Assembly (NCBI GenBank): GCA_016793095.1
Contig: JAEUJQ010000076.1
Coordinates: 112,272-176,271, forward strand
Origin: Myxococcaceae bacterium
GTDB taxonomy: Bacteria > Myxococcota > Myxococcia > Myxococcales > Myxococcaceae
Direction of reading: 5' to 3'
DNA length: 64,000 nucleotides
Shown: positions 1 through 7,893 of the stretch, piece by piece
Layout: each line of letters begins with the position of its first letter
How positions within the stretch are numbered: position 1 is the first letter of the stretch
Notes under the pieces: generated by a model
Database searches by the model: none
Told to the model about the DNA's origin: nothing
The model's input: only the letters and a program-made list of their open reading frames with translations
Translations under genes and position numbers: made by a program

Positions 1-131
1 CCGCCGCGACCGGCACGACACGATTCCCGCCGCGGCTCGACGGTGTCGTCTCCGTCTGCGACGGGCATCAAGCGAGTGCGCCCGTCGGTCAGGCGTCGAT
101 TGAAGTGGGGCCGGCGCTATCGTGCGTCGGC

Positions 132-923
132 ATGCGTCGTCTCATCACTCGGCTCACGTTTGCGCTCCTCGTGACGACGGGCTGTACGCCTCGGGTGCCC
201 GTGCCTGCACCGCTCGACCAGCGCTCGCCTCGCTGGGCAGAGTGGGCCGGACGTGTCGAGGCGATGCCCGTGTGCCTGCCGCTTGAGCTCGAGCACGCAC
301 CGCGCGGGGCTCCGGCCTTCGCGCCTGGTGACACGGTGCACGTGCGAGGCCGGCTCGGGCTGCTCGAGCTCGACTGCAGCGGCATGATCAACGAGCTGAT
401 CCTCCGCGGCCTGTGGTTGCCCGACCTGAACGGGTTGCGGTCGCTGCCGGAGCTCGACGACGCCGTCGGGCGCTCCGAACGAACCACGTGCGGGTCGGTG
501 CTCGGAGTCAGAGCCGGCGCTGTCGAGTTCGCCATCGAGCCACCGCTGGCGGTCCGGTTCTGGCGAGAGAACGACGCCGAGCTCTTCGACGGGCTGCTGA
601 CCCAGACGGATGCGGTCGTCGTTGGCGTCGTCGAGGCGGTGAGCGGCCGACAGGCCGTGGTGCAGCCAACGCGCGTGTGTCGTGCTCCGGGTCCCTCGCT
701 CGAACTCTCGCGGCTGCCGGACGACGGCGTGCGCTGGAAGCTGCTCGACGGCCTCGAGCACCTCTCGTCCCTGCCCACCGTCTCCCGCACCCGCAGGGCC
801 CAGGCGCTCCGCGTGCTCCATGACGTCAGCGTCCAGACCGACCCGGGCCGCGCGCTCAGGGCGGCGGAGCGGCTCGCCAGCGAGTTCGGCGATCGCTCAC
901 GGCTCGCGCGCCAGCCGCGGTGA
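132..923 (+). CDS. Predicted lipoprotein, unknown function (263 aa)
   Basis: I do not recognise this family. The N-terminus is a lipoprotein signal: basic MRR, a hydrophobic stretch and a lipobox ending LVTTGC with Cys18, so the mature protein is probably membrane anchored in the envelope. I chose the ATG at 132 over one nine codons upstream because it puts the basic residues and lipobox at a normal distance. The rest is a soluble domain with alternating charged and beta-like stretches and a few cysteines (a VCLP segment, LDCSG, TTCGS, VCRAP). It stands alone, convergent with the minus-strand gene that ends at 1065. Confidence is high that it is a gene, low on its role. Confidence 0.72.
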   Translation: MRRLITRLTFALLVTTGCTPRVPVPAPLDQRSPRWAEWAGRVEAMPVCLPLELEHAPRGAPAFAPGDTVHVRGRLGLLELDCSGMINELILRGLWLPDLNGLRSLPELDDAVGRSERTTCGSVLGVRAGAVEFAIEPPLAVRFWRENDAELFDGLLTQTDAVVVGVVEAVSGRQAVVQPTRVCRAPGPSLELSRLPDDGVRWKLLDGLEHLSSLPTVSRTRRAQALRVLHDVSVQTDPGRALRAAERLASEFGDRSRLARQPR

Positions 924-949
924 CGCTTCAGCTGCGGCGGCTGAGAAGC
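924..949 (+). terminator. Stem-loop after the first lipoprotein gene
   Basis: CGCTTC-AGC pairs with GCT-GA-GAAGCG around a 7-nt loop directly after the stop codon. There is no T-tract, so it may be a mRNA 3'-end hairpin rather than a strong intrinsic terminator. The rest of the gap up to 1065 shows nothing else. Confidence 0.35.
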
Positions 950-1064
950 GCGTGCGAGCCAGCCCCAGACGACGGCCCGAGGTGCCTCGAGCGCTCTCCG
1001 CGGCGCGGCGTCGCGTGACTGCTCCCGTCGAGGGCTCCGCGAGTGACATGACGCCTCGTGTGTC

Positions 1065-2267
1065 TCAGGGCACCACGAGCGTGCCGCGCTCGAGCCGCTC
1101 GCACCTCCGCGTGTGCACGACGACCGGCTGCACCCCCGCAGGCACCGCCGGGTCGAGCTCGCCCTCCCACGTCGTCCCCGTCGCATCGGCCCGGCCACGC
1201 CTCAGCGCGACGCCGCCGACGATGACGTCGAGGACCGAGCCCAGCTCAGCGCCCTCGACCGTGACGGCGTCGCCGCGTGACGAGAGCGGGCGAATTCGCG
1301 TCACCTGCGGCACCGGCAACGCGTCGTCGCAGACGAAGAACGAGAACTCGCTCCACGACAGCCCACCTCGGGTGTCGCGCAGCACCGTCCACAGCGAGCC
1401 GGCGCGCCGCTCCGGTATCGGGTCGAACGGCTTCGCGCCGGGCGCGGTGAAGACCGTCTTCACGCCCTCGCGCATCGCCGTGCGGCTCTCGGAGAAGCGG
1501 CCGCCCGTCGAGTACCACGCCACGAGGATGCGCTCGGTGCGGGCCTCGGCGCCGGTGGGCGTCTGCGCGGTGAAGGGCTCGAAGGCCTCGTCGGGCGCGT
1601 CGACGTCGAGCGGCAGCTTCCCCCCGGGGCGCACCATCAGCCGCGCGCCGGCCGGCCACTCCTCGCCCGCGACGAGGAGCTTCGAGACCCGCGGGTTCGT
1701 GTTGCGCTCCGGATCCTCCGAGATGCGCACGCGGAACAGCGAGACGAGTGAGCGCACCTCACGGCTCTGCACGCGGGCGAAGACGGCGCGCAGCTCCTCC
1801 ATCGACGCGGCAGGGTTCACCTCTTCCGCGATGGAGATGCCAAGCACCTGCCCGACGGTGCCGAGCGTGCGCTGCGGGTCGTCCGCGGCCAACACGCCGA
1901 AGAGCCCGGCCGGCGCGGTGTACGCCGCCTGCGCGTTGAGGCCGATGAACTTCACCCCCGCTGGCAACATCGTCATGTCTCCGAGCGCAGCCGGGTCGTC
2001 GATGACGGCGGGGTCCGAGCAGACGCTGCGGTTCAGGTTGAACGGGTCGGGGTCGCAGCCGATCCAGAACGTCGTCGTCCCCTGGCCAGGCCGGGTCGGG
2101 TCGAGCACCAGCGAGGTGAGGCGCGCCGTCTCGCCCGGGCGGAGGTCAGCGGGGGACGAGCTCACGCCCAGCACCCGCAGGCGGTCCACGACCGTCTCTT
2201 CCGGAAAGTCCTCGGGCGTACAGGCGGTCGCCGACACCGTCACCACCAGAGCGAGGAGCGCGCGCAT
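1065..2267 (-). CDS. Predicted outer-surface lipoprotein, IPT/Ig-like (400 aa)
   Basis: Signal MRALLALVVTVSATAC gives a lipobox cysteine at residue 16. The body is rich in beta-sheet-type sequence; the last 80 residues (around VTRIRPLSSRGDAVTVEGAELGS) resemble an IPT/TIG immunoglobulin-like domain, with conserved phrases such as VTVEG and VIVGG. It is translationally coupled to the TonB-dependent receptor gene upstream: the receptor stop and this ATG share one base (TGATG at 2265-2269). A lipoprotein encoded directly behind a TonB receptor often helps substrate capture at the surface; that role is inference here. No enzyme motif seen. Confidence 0.75.
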   Translation of the reverse strand: MRALLALVVTVSATACTPEDFPEETVVDRLRVLGVSSSPADLRPGETARLTSLVLDPTRPGQGTTTFWIGCDPDPFNLNRSVCSDPAVIDDPAALGDMTMLPAGVKFIGLNAQAAYTAPAGLFGVLAADDPQRTLGTVGQVLGISIAEEVNPAASMEELRAVFARVQSREVRSLVSLFRVRISEDPERNTNPRVSKLLVAGEEWPAGARLMVRPGGKLPLDVDAPDEAFEPFTAQTPTGAEARTERILVAWYSTGGRFSESRTAMREGVKTVFTAPGAKPFDPIPERRAGSLWTVLRDTRGGLSWSEFSFFVCDDALPVPQVTRIRPLSSRGDAVTVEGAELGSVLDVIVGGVALRRGRADATGTTWEGELDPAVPAGVQPVVVHTRRCERLERGTLVVP

Positions 2268-4870
2268 CAGTACTCTCCCCGAACGCCGAGCACCGGCAGA
2301 ATCGGCAGGCTCGTGATGTACGTGCGCGCCGAGTAGTCGTACGCGTTCAGCACGCCCTCGACGTTGGCCCGGTTCGTCACGTTCTGCACGTCGAGGTAGA
2401 TGGCCAGCATCCAGCTCTGGAAGACGAAGCGCTTGTCCACCCGCACGTCGAGCTGGAAGAAGTCAGGCAGCCGCTCGCTGAACTGCTCGCCCTGAATCGG
2501 GAAGTAGTAGTTCCCGTTGACGTCGTAGATGGCGCCCACGACGGGCGTGCGCAGCGGCCCCGAGGTGTACCGCAGGCGCGCGCCGACGATGAAGTCGAGC
2601 GGCAGCTTGTAGCTCGCCACCACGATGAGGTTGTGCGGCTGGTCGAACTGGCTGGGCGCCCACACGGTGCCGCCGCGGAAGTCACGCTCGGACCGCGAGA
2701 AGCTGTAGGCCACCCACCCGAAGAAGTTCTTCGTCAGCGCGTGGCGCAGCAACACCTCGGCGCCATAGGCGCGCCCCCGCCCGAAGCTGCCGTAGCGGAT
2801 GGGCAGCATGCCGCTCGAGGTGTCGCCGCCCGTCACGGCGAGCGTCTGCCGGGCCTGGTCGAAGAGGTCCTTGTAGTAGAGCTGCAGGTCGAGGCTGATG
2901 GCGTCGGTGAAGCGCACCTCGGTGCCCACCATCGCCTGGCGCGCGCCCTCTGGCTTCAGGTCCGGGTTGCCGAACTTCTGCGTGAGCAGCCCCTGCCGGT
3001 AGTCAGGCGGCTGGTGGTAGATGCCGGCGCCGCCCTTGAGCAGGAAGCGCTCGTGCGGCTGCCACAGCACCGAGAAGCGCGGATCGACCCACGCGTCTCT
3101 CATCACCGAGTTGTAGTCGCCGCGCAGGCCGGCCACGAGCTTGAGCGTGGGGTGCGGCTTCCACATCGCCTCGGCGAACAGCGCCGGCTCGAGCTGAAAG
3201 ACGTTGGCCTGCTCCAACACCAGCCGCCGCGACGCGAACGGGTCAGGCACCTGCCCGATGTTGGGAATGGGCGGCGACTGAATCTCGAGCCGGTAGGGCA
3301 GGAACTGGAAGTCGAGGCCGGTGGCGAACGAGAGCCGCGCCTCGGGCACGTCGATGGTGAAGGTGTTGCGCGAGGTGAAGGGGAAGAGCTGGGAGCGCGC
3401 GAAGATGTCGGCCCCCGCCGAGAAGCCCACCGCATCGAGGCCCAGGGTGGTGCGCGTGCGGAAGTCCACGCGCTCGTGCAGCTTCGTGTCGAAGCCGAAG
3501 AGCAGCCGGTTGTACGCGATGCTGGTGCCGAAGGTGGCGCGGCCCTCGGGGTCGAGGGCGGGGTTCGGCAGCGCCGCGACGAGCTGGTCGTTCGAGCCGA
3601 AGAAGCTGACGAAGAAGCGGCTCTTGCCCTTCGGCGGCTTCCACTCGAGCCGCGCCTGGTAGTCCCAGTACCGGGGCGCCACCGTGAAGCCGACCGTGTC
3701 GGTAGCCCCGGGGATGAGGCTCAGCACCGCCGGCAGGAACGCGTCGATGTAGCTGCGCCGCGCCGACACCGCCGCCGACCAGCTCTCGTTGATGGGGAAC
3801 TCGATGAGCCCCGACGCGTCGGCGATGTTGACGTCGAAGTAGCCGTGAATGCCCTTCTTCGAGGGCGTGCGGCCGGTCGCGGTGATGAGCCCCGCGATGC
3901 CGCGGCCGAACTCGGCCCCGTAGTTGCCCTGCTGGAACGTCAGCGTGTCGAGCAGGTTCGAGTTGTAGGTCGAGAAGAGCCCGCCAAAGTGGAACAAGAG
4001 CGGCACCGGCACCTCGTCCACGAAGGTGCGCGTGTCCCACGGCTTCGAGCCGCGCACGATGAGGAAGCCGAGGCCGAAGGCCGAGCGCGCCACGCCCGGC
4101 AGGTTCTGCACCACGCGAAACGCGTCGCCGTTGGTGCCGGGGATGAGGCGAATCTCTTCCTGCTTCAGGGTGACCTGCGCGACCTCTTTGCGCTCGCGCT
4201 GCCCGCGGACGATGGTCTCGTAGCCGCCGTAGACCTGCTTGCGCACGTAGTAGGTGACGTCGGTGCGCTCGCCGCCGGTGAACGTCTCGGTGGTCTCGAA
4301 CTTCGTGTAGCCGGGCGCGAGCACCACCACTCGTTGGACGCCGGCCGGCACGTCTTTGAGCTCGAAGCGCCCGTCGGGCCCGCTCAGGGTCTCGAGCGCA
4401 GCCTCGCCCTCGCCGACGACGAGCTGCGCGTTGGTCAGCAGGTCTCTCGTGCCGCGCTCGCGGATGGTGCCGGCGAAGTTGACCAGGCCCGTCACGCCCG
4501 CGTCGACCGGCACCTCCACCACCTGCTGGCGGAAGAAGAACTGGTACGAGAACTGGATTCGCACCGCCGCGGGCTGGCCGTCGACCTCGGCGGGCGTGAA
4601 GCGGAACTGCCTGATGGCGGCGAGCGCCTCGCGGTCGAACGCCTCGCCGGCCGACGTCACCACGCGCGCGTCGGTCACCGCGCCGTCGGTGCCGAGGTCG
4701 ATCTCCATCACCACCGTTCCGCCCACGCCGGCGTCGAGCAGCTCGGGCGGGAAGGTGGCCTCGACCTGGTGCACCAGCGTCGGCGCCTTCGTGAGCACGC
4801 CCTGGCCACCATCGCTCTGGGCGAGCGACGGCAGCCCGAGGAGCAGCGTGAGGACGACGGCAGCGCGCAC
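2267..4870 (-). CDS. TonB-dependent receptor with N-terminal TonB C-terminal domain (867 aa)
   Basis: Outer-membrane active-transport receptor. Order (numbers from the chosen start): signal peptide ending near LPSLAQ; a TonB C-terminal-like domain at about 25-100 (FPPELLDAGVGGTVVMEI, then AIRQFRFTPAEVDGQP); a carboxypeptidase-regulatory-like beta-sandwich at about 115-200; a plug domain at about 235-340 with LIVRGSKPWDTRTFVDEVPV; and a beta-barrel to the C-terminus. It ends GVRGEY, so the last residue is aromatic Tyr rather than the common Phe. I chose GTG at 4870 because the 17 residues before it are a poor signal peptide. It lies downstream of, and in the same direction as, the propeller lipoprotein gene (184-nt gap) and is coupled to the following lipoprotein gene. 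The fused TonB-type domain is normally on the inner-membrane energiser. Substrate unknown. Confidence 0.88.
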   Translation of the reverse strand: MRAAVVLTLLLGLPSLAQSDGGQGVLTKAPTLVHQVEATFPPELLDAGVGGTVVMEIDLGTDGAVTDARVVTSAGEAFDREALAAIRQFRFTPAEVDGQPAAVRIQFSYQFFFRQQVVEVPVDAGVTGLVNFAGTIRERGTRDLLTNAQLVVGEGEAALETLSGPDGRFELKDVPAGVQRVVVLAPGYTKFETTETFTGGERTDVTYYVRKQVYGGYETIVRGQRERKEVAQVTLKQEEIRLIPGTNGDAFRVVQNLPGVARSAFGLGFLIVRGSKPWDTRTFVDEVPVPLLFHFGGLFSTYNSNLLDTLTFQQGNYGAEFGRGIAGLITATGRTPSKKGIHGYFDVNIADASGLIEFPINESWSAAVSARRSYIDAFLPAVLSLIPGATDTVGFTVAPRYWDYQARLEWKPPKGKSRFFVSFFGSNDQLVAALPNPALDPEGRATFGTSIAYNRLLFGFDTKLHERVDFRTRTTLGLDAVGFSAGADIFARSQLFPFTSRNTFTIDVPEARLSFATGLDFQFLPYRLEIQSPPIPNIGQVPDPFASRRLVLEQANVFQLEPALFAEAMWKPHPTLKLVAGLRGDYNSVMRDAWVDPRFSVLWQPHERFLLKGGAGIYHQPPDYRQGLLTQKFGNPDLKPEGARQAMVGTEVRFTDAISLDLQLYYKDLFDQARQTLAVTGGDTSSGMLPIRYGSFGRGRAYGAEVLLRHALTKNFFGWVAYSFSRSERDFRGGTVWAPSQFDQPHNLIVVASYKLPLDFIVGARLRYTSGPLRTPVVGAIYDVNGNYYFPIQGEQFSERLPDFFQLDVRVDKRFVFQSWMLAIYLDVQNVTNRANVEGVLNAYDYSARTYITSLPILPVLGVRGEY

Positions 4871-5053
4871 GGCGACACCTGTGTAACCCGAAGGCGGCCG
4901 ACGTTCACGGTGAGTGAGCAACGCCAGGCGCCCGCTTCCTTCCCGGACACGTCCCGGTCTACGTCGCCTCCCCGGCGACCCCTTCGGGGAGCTCGGAGTC
5001 GCGCTTGAGGGAACTCCGCACCGCCGTCGTCGCTCGCGCCGGGGCCGCGCCCG

Positions 5054-7090
5054 TCATCGGGCGGGGCGGTTCGCGCGATCGAGGCTGCCGCCTGCGGTGA
5101 CCCACCCACGAGGGGCCACGTCCTGCACAGGCACGTCGTAGGCATCGACGCGCCCGGCCGACGAGGAGGCGGTGACCCACCGCGCCCGCGTCAGCACCGC
5201 CGGGCCCGACGGCGCGAAAGGCAGCGGGCACGAGAAGCGCGTCGTCCCGTCGTAGCGGACCTCGTGGAGGCCCGACAGCGGCCGGCTGCCGACCAGCACC
5301 GACTGCCGCGAGGTGACGAGGGGCTCCGAGAGGCAGGCGCCGGTGGCGCCCGGGCCGGGTGGGCTCTGCCACACCACCGGCGGCGTCGCGGGCGTCGCCA
5401 GGTCGTACATCGCGAGGAAACGCGAACAGAACGAGTTGGAGTCCGCCGAGATGAGCCGCCCGTCCGCCGCGAGCGCGTGCCGTGGGTTCCAGAAGGCCAT
5501 CGCGGGGCTGGACGACACCAGGCCGGTCGCCGTGGCGCGGACGACCGACGGGTAGACGGTGAAGAGGCGGCCGCCGAACGCGCTCGCCGGGACCGCCGCG
5601 CTTCCCGTGACGTCGAGCGACCACCGCTGTGCGCCCGTGGCCGCCGCGAGCGCGATGAGCTCATGCCGCCACAGGTCCTCGTACGTGTAGACGGTGTCCT
5701 CGTCGGCGATGGTGTGTGAGAGGTACGTCGACTGGTGCTTCCACAGCAGCGTGCCGTTCGATGGCTCGAGCGCGGCGACCCACGACGTCCACGCCGCGCC
5801 GCCCTGGTTGATGCGCAGGTTGAGGAAGACGCGCGGCGGGCTACCCACCACGCCGGCAGACATCATCCAGAGCGGCACGCCCTCGGCGAGGCCCAGCGGC
5901 ACCGCGAAGTCGGCCCGCGACCGCGACCACTGCAGGGTGCCGTCGACGGCTGAGCGCCCCTCGACGCGGTGACCGGCGACCTTCGTCGTCCCGGGGTCGC
6001 GCAGCAGCACCACGAGCTGCGTGTCGGAGACGAGCATGAGCGGGCTCGTCTCGACCGGGTACGTGGACCCGGGGTTGGGAACGCCGGCGCTGCGCCGGCG
6101 GAAGCGGGGAACGCCGTCGATGGTGACCGACACCAGCTCGGTCGTCGTCCCGTTGCTCTCGAGCCAGTACACGTTGCCGTTGCGGTCGGCCACGCCGGGA
6201 AAGGTGAGGGTGATGCCAGGCGCGGTGAGCGAGCTCCAGGCTGGCACGAACGGCGCCGCGGCCGGCTGAGAGCAGCGGCCCTGCTGGCACGTCCCCGCGG
6301 CCTGGCACGGACTCGCCGGCGCGCAGGCAGAGCCCTCGGGCGCCGTCACCTCTCGGCACTGGCCTGCGACGCACACCTTCGCGGTGACGCAGGTGTTCTC
6401 ACCGCAGGCGGTGCCGTCGAGCACCTCCACGACGCGGCAGCCTGCGCGCGCCTCGCAGACCGCCGTCTCGCACGGGTTGGCCGGAGCCGCGCAGTGCACC
6501 GGCACGAACACGCAGCCGGTCGCCTCGTCACAGGCGTCGGTGGTGCAGGCGTCGGCGTCGTCACACCTCCGCGGCCCGCCCACACACTGGCCCTGTCGGC
6601 AGCGGCCCGCCTCCACGCAGGGCGCCGCGCACGCGGAGTCGTCAGCCGCCGCGACCTCGACGCAGGTCCCTTCCGGCGTCGGCTGCATCGCGCGGCAGGG
6701 CGCTGGCGCGGCCGGGCACGAGATGGGCGCGACCGCCGCCCCTTCGAGCCCCGCGCGGGTCACCTGCCGTTCCGCCGAGAACGTCACCTGCCCGGTGGCG
6801 TTCCCCGCGCTGGTCGGCAGGAACAGCAGCTCGAGGGTCGCTGACTCCCCACCGCCCAGCTCGAGGGCCGGGGGACCAGCGAAGGGCCCGGTCACCTCGA
6901 GCTCCACCATGCGGGTGGCCCGAGACGCATTCGTCAGCACCACCGACGCGCGGGAGACGTCACCCACCACCGCGCGGGGAAACACGACGTGCGCGGGCTC
7001 GACGGTGAGCGCGCCGCCGGCGCCGACCAGCGACGGGTCGCGGCAGGCGAACACGGCCGCCATCGACGCCAGGGCGAGGGACACACGCAC
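5054..7090 (-). CDS. Lipoprotein with ASH/Ig domain, Cys-rich repeats and PQQ-like beta-propeller (678 aa)
   Basis: The GTG at 7090 gives the signal VRVSLALASMAAVFAC with lipobox Cys16. After it comes an ASPM-SPD-2-Hydin-like immunoglobulin domain at about 25-120 (VEPAHVVFPRAVVGDVSRAS, then FLPTSAGNATGQVTFS). A cysteine-rich block follows at about 125-270 with repeated C-x(5-8)-C units (CDDADACTTDACDEATGC, CETAVCEARAGC) like those in many myxobacterial surface proteins. The C-terminal 380 residues have repeated tryptophan/aspartate-rich strands (LQWSRSRADFAVP, TLLWKHQST, AQRWSLDVTG) of a PQQ/quinoprotein-like propeller. It probably sits on the cell surface; no catalytic site was found. The stop lies 184 nt upstream of the receptor gene, so co-transcription is possible. 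Confidence 0.8.
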   Translation of the reverse strand: MRVSLALASMAAVFACRDPSLVGAGGALTVEPAHVVFPRAVVGDVSRASVVLTNASRATRMVELEVTGPFAGPPALELGGGESATLELLFLPTSAGNATGQVTFSAERQVTRAGLEGAAVAPISCPAAPAPCRAMQPTPEGTCVEVAAADDSACAAPCVEAGRCRQGQCVGGPRRCDDADACTTDACDEATGCVFVPVHCAAPANPCETAVCEARAGCRVVEVLDGTACGENTCVTAKVCVAGQCREVTAPEGSACAPASPCQAAGTCQQGRCSQPAAAPFVPAWSSLTAPGITLTFPGVADRNGNVYWLESNGTTTELVSVTIDGVPRFRRRSAGVPNPGSTYPVETSPLMLVSDTQLVVLLRDPGTTKVAGHRVEGRSAVDGTLQWSRSRADFAVPLGLAEGVPLWMMSAGVVGSPPRVFLNLRINQGGAAWTSWVAALEPSNGTLLWKHQSTYLSHTIADEDTVYTYEDLWRHELIALAAATGAQRWSLDVTGSAAVPASAFGGRLFTVYPSVVRATATGLVSSSPAMAFWNPRHALAADGRLISADSNSFCSRFLAMYDLATPATPPVVWQSPPGPGATGACLSEPLVTSRQSVLVGSRPLSGLHEVRYDGTTRFSCPLPFAPSGPAVLTRARWVTASSSAGRVDAYDVPVQDVAPRGWVTAGGSLDRANRPAR

Positions 7091-7191
7091 GCCTGTATGA
7101 CCGCTCAGCCGGTTGCGCTGTGCAAGCGAATGCGCTCGACGAGCGGCCGGTGGTGGCCGCACACTCGCTGGCCACGAGGAGGCTCCACGAC

Positions 7192-7641
7192 ATGGCGAAC
7201 GACTTCGGCAGACGGCAGATCCTCTCGGCGGCGCTGGCGCTCGGCACCACCGGGTGCGGCTTCATCCTCTACCCGAACCGGCGCGGGCGGAGCGGCGGGA
7301 ACATCGACATCCCCGTCCTCATCATCGATCTGCTCTGGCTCATCCCCGGTCTGTTGCCCGGCGCCATCTGCCTCATCGTCGACTTCACGACCGGCTGCAT
7401 CTACCGCGGCGGTGGGCGCTCCGAGACGTCGTCACCGCCGTCGGGCTCAACGTCGCTGGTGACGATGGTGGACGTGGTGCTCGACGGTGAGGTCGTCGCG
7501 ACCGGCGAGGTGCAACCGGACCGCAAAGTCGAGCTCACCTGGGCGCGGCCGGCGGACGAGGCGACGGTGCGTGAGCGCGCCCGCCTCGAGGTGCGCAGCC
7601 TCGGAGGCGCGGCCGTCGCCGACGTACGCACCCTCGTCTGA
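7192..7641 (+). CDS. Small predicted lipoprotein with hydrophobic hairpin (149 aa)
   Basis: The ATG at 7192 follows a good ribosome-binding site (AGGAGG, 7177-7182) and gives a tat-like or lipoprotein leader MANDFGRRQILSAALALG with TTGC (Cys22). Residues about 42-72 are very hydrophobic (PVLIIDLLWLIPGLLPGAIC, then a VDFTTGCIY turn), a pattern seen in small bacterial lipoproteins that end a membrane segment with xDxxTG. The C-terminal half is hydrophilic (VVLDGEVVATGEVQPDR, TWARPADEATVRERARLEV). It diverges from the propeller lipoprotein. Its 3' end has been copied twice downstream (see the repeat entry). Function unknown. Confidence 0.65.
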   Translation: MANDFGRRQILSAALALGTTGCGFILYPNRRGRSGGNIDIPVLIIDLLWLIPGLLPGAICLIVDFTTGCIYRGGGRSETSSPPSGSTSLVTMVDVVLDGEVVATGEVQPDRKVELTWARPADEATVRERARLEVRSLGGAAVADVRTLV

Positions 7642-7893
7642 CACGCCGCGACGAACGTCACCACGAGCTCACCTGGGCGCGGCCGGTGGACGAGGCGACG
7701 GTGCGTGAGCGCGCCGCCGTCGTCGACGTAAGGACCCTCGTCTGACACGCCGCGACCAACCGCACCGCGAGCTCTCCTGGGCGCGGCCGGTGGACGAGGC
7801 GACAGTGCATGAGCTCGCCCGCCTCGAGGTGCGCAGCCTGCCGTCGCCGACGTACGCACCCTCGTCTGACACGTCGCGACGAGCCGCGCGGAG
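7531..7893 (+). repeat. Three decaying tandem copies of a gene 3' end
   Basis: Copy 1 (from 7531) is the last ~110 nt of the 149-aa lipoprotein gene, including its stop, plus about 20 nt downstream. Copy 2 starts at 7665 and copy 3 at 7769, each opening GAGCTC(A/T)CCTGGGCGCGG and each keeping the in-register stop context CTCGTCTGACAC. Copy 2 lacks about 30 nt (the codons of RLEVRSLGGA); copy 3 lacks about 12 nt and has scattered substitutions. Copies 2 and 3 fill the whole gap before the minus-strand PHP gene at 7894. No transposase or inverted repeat is seen, so tandem duplication by slippage or unequal recombination is the simplest reading. Confidence 0.92.
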
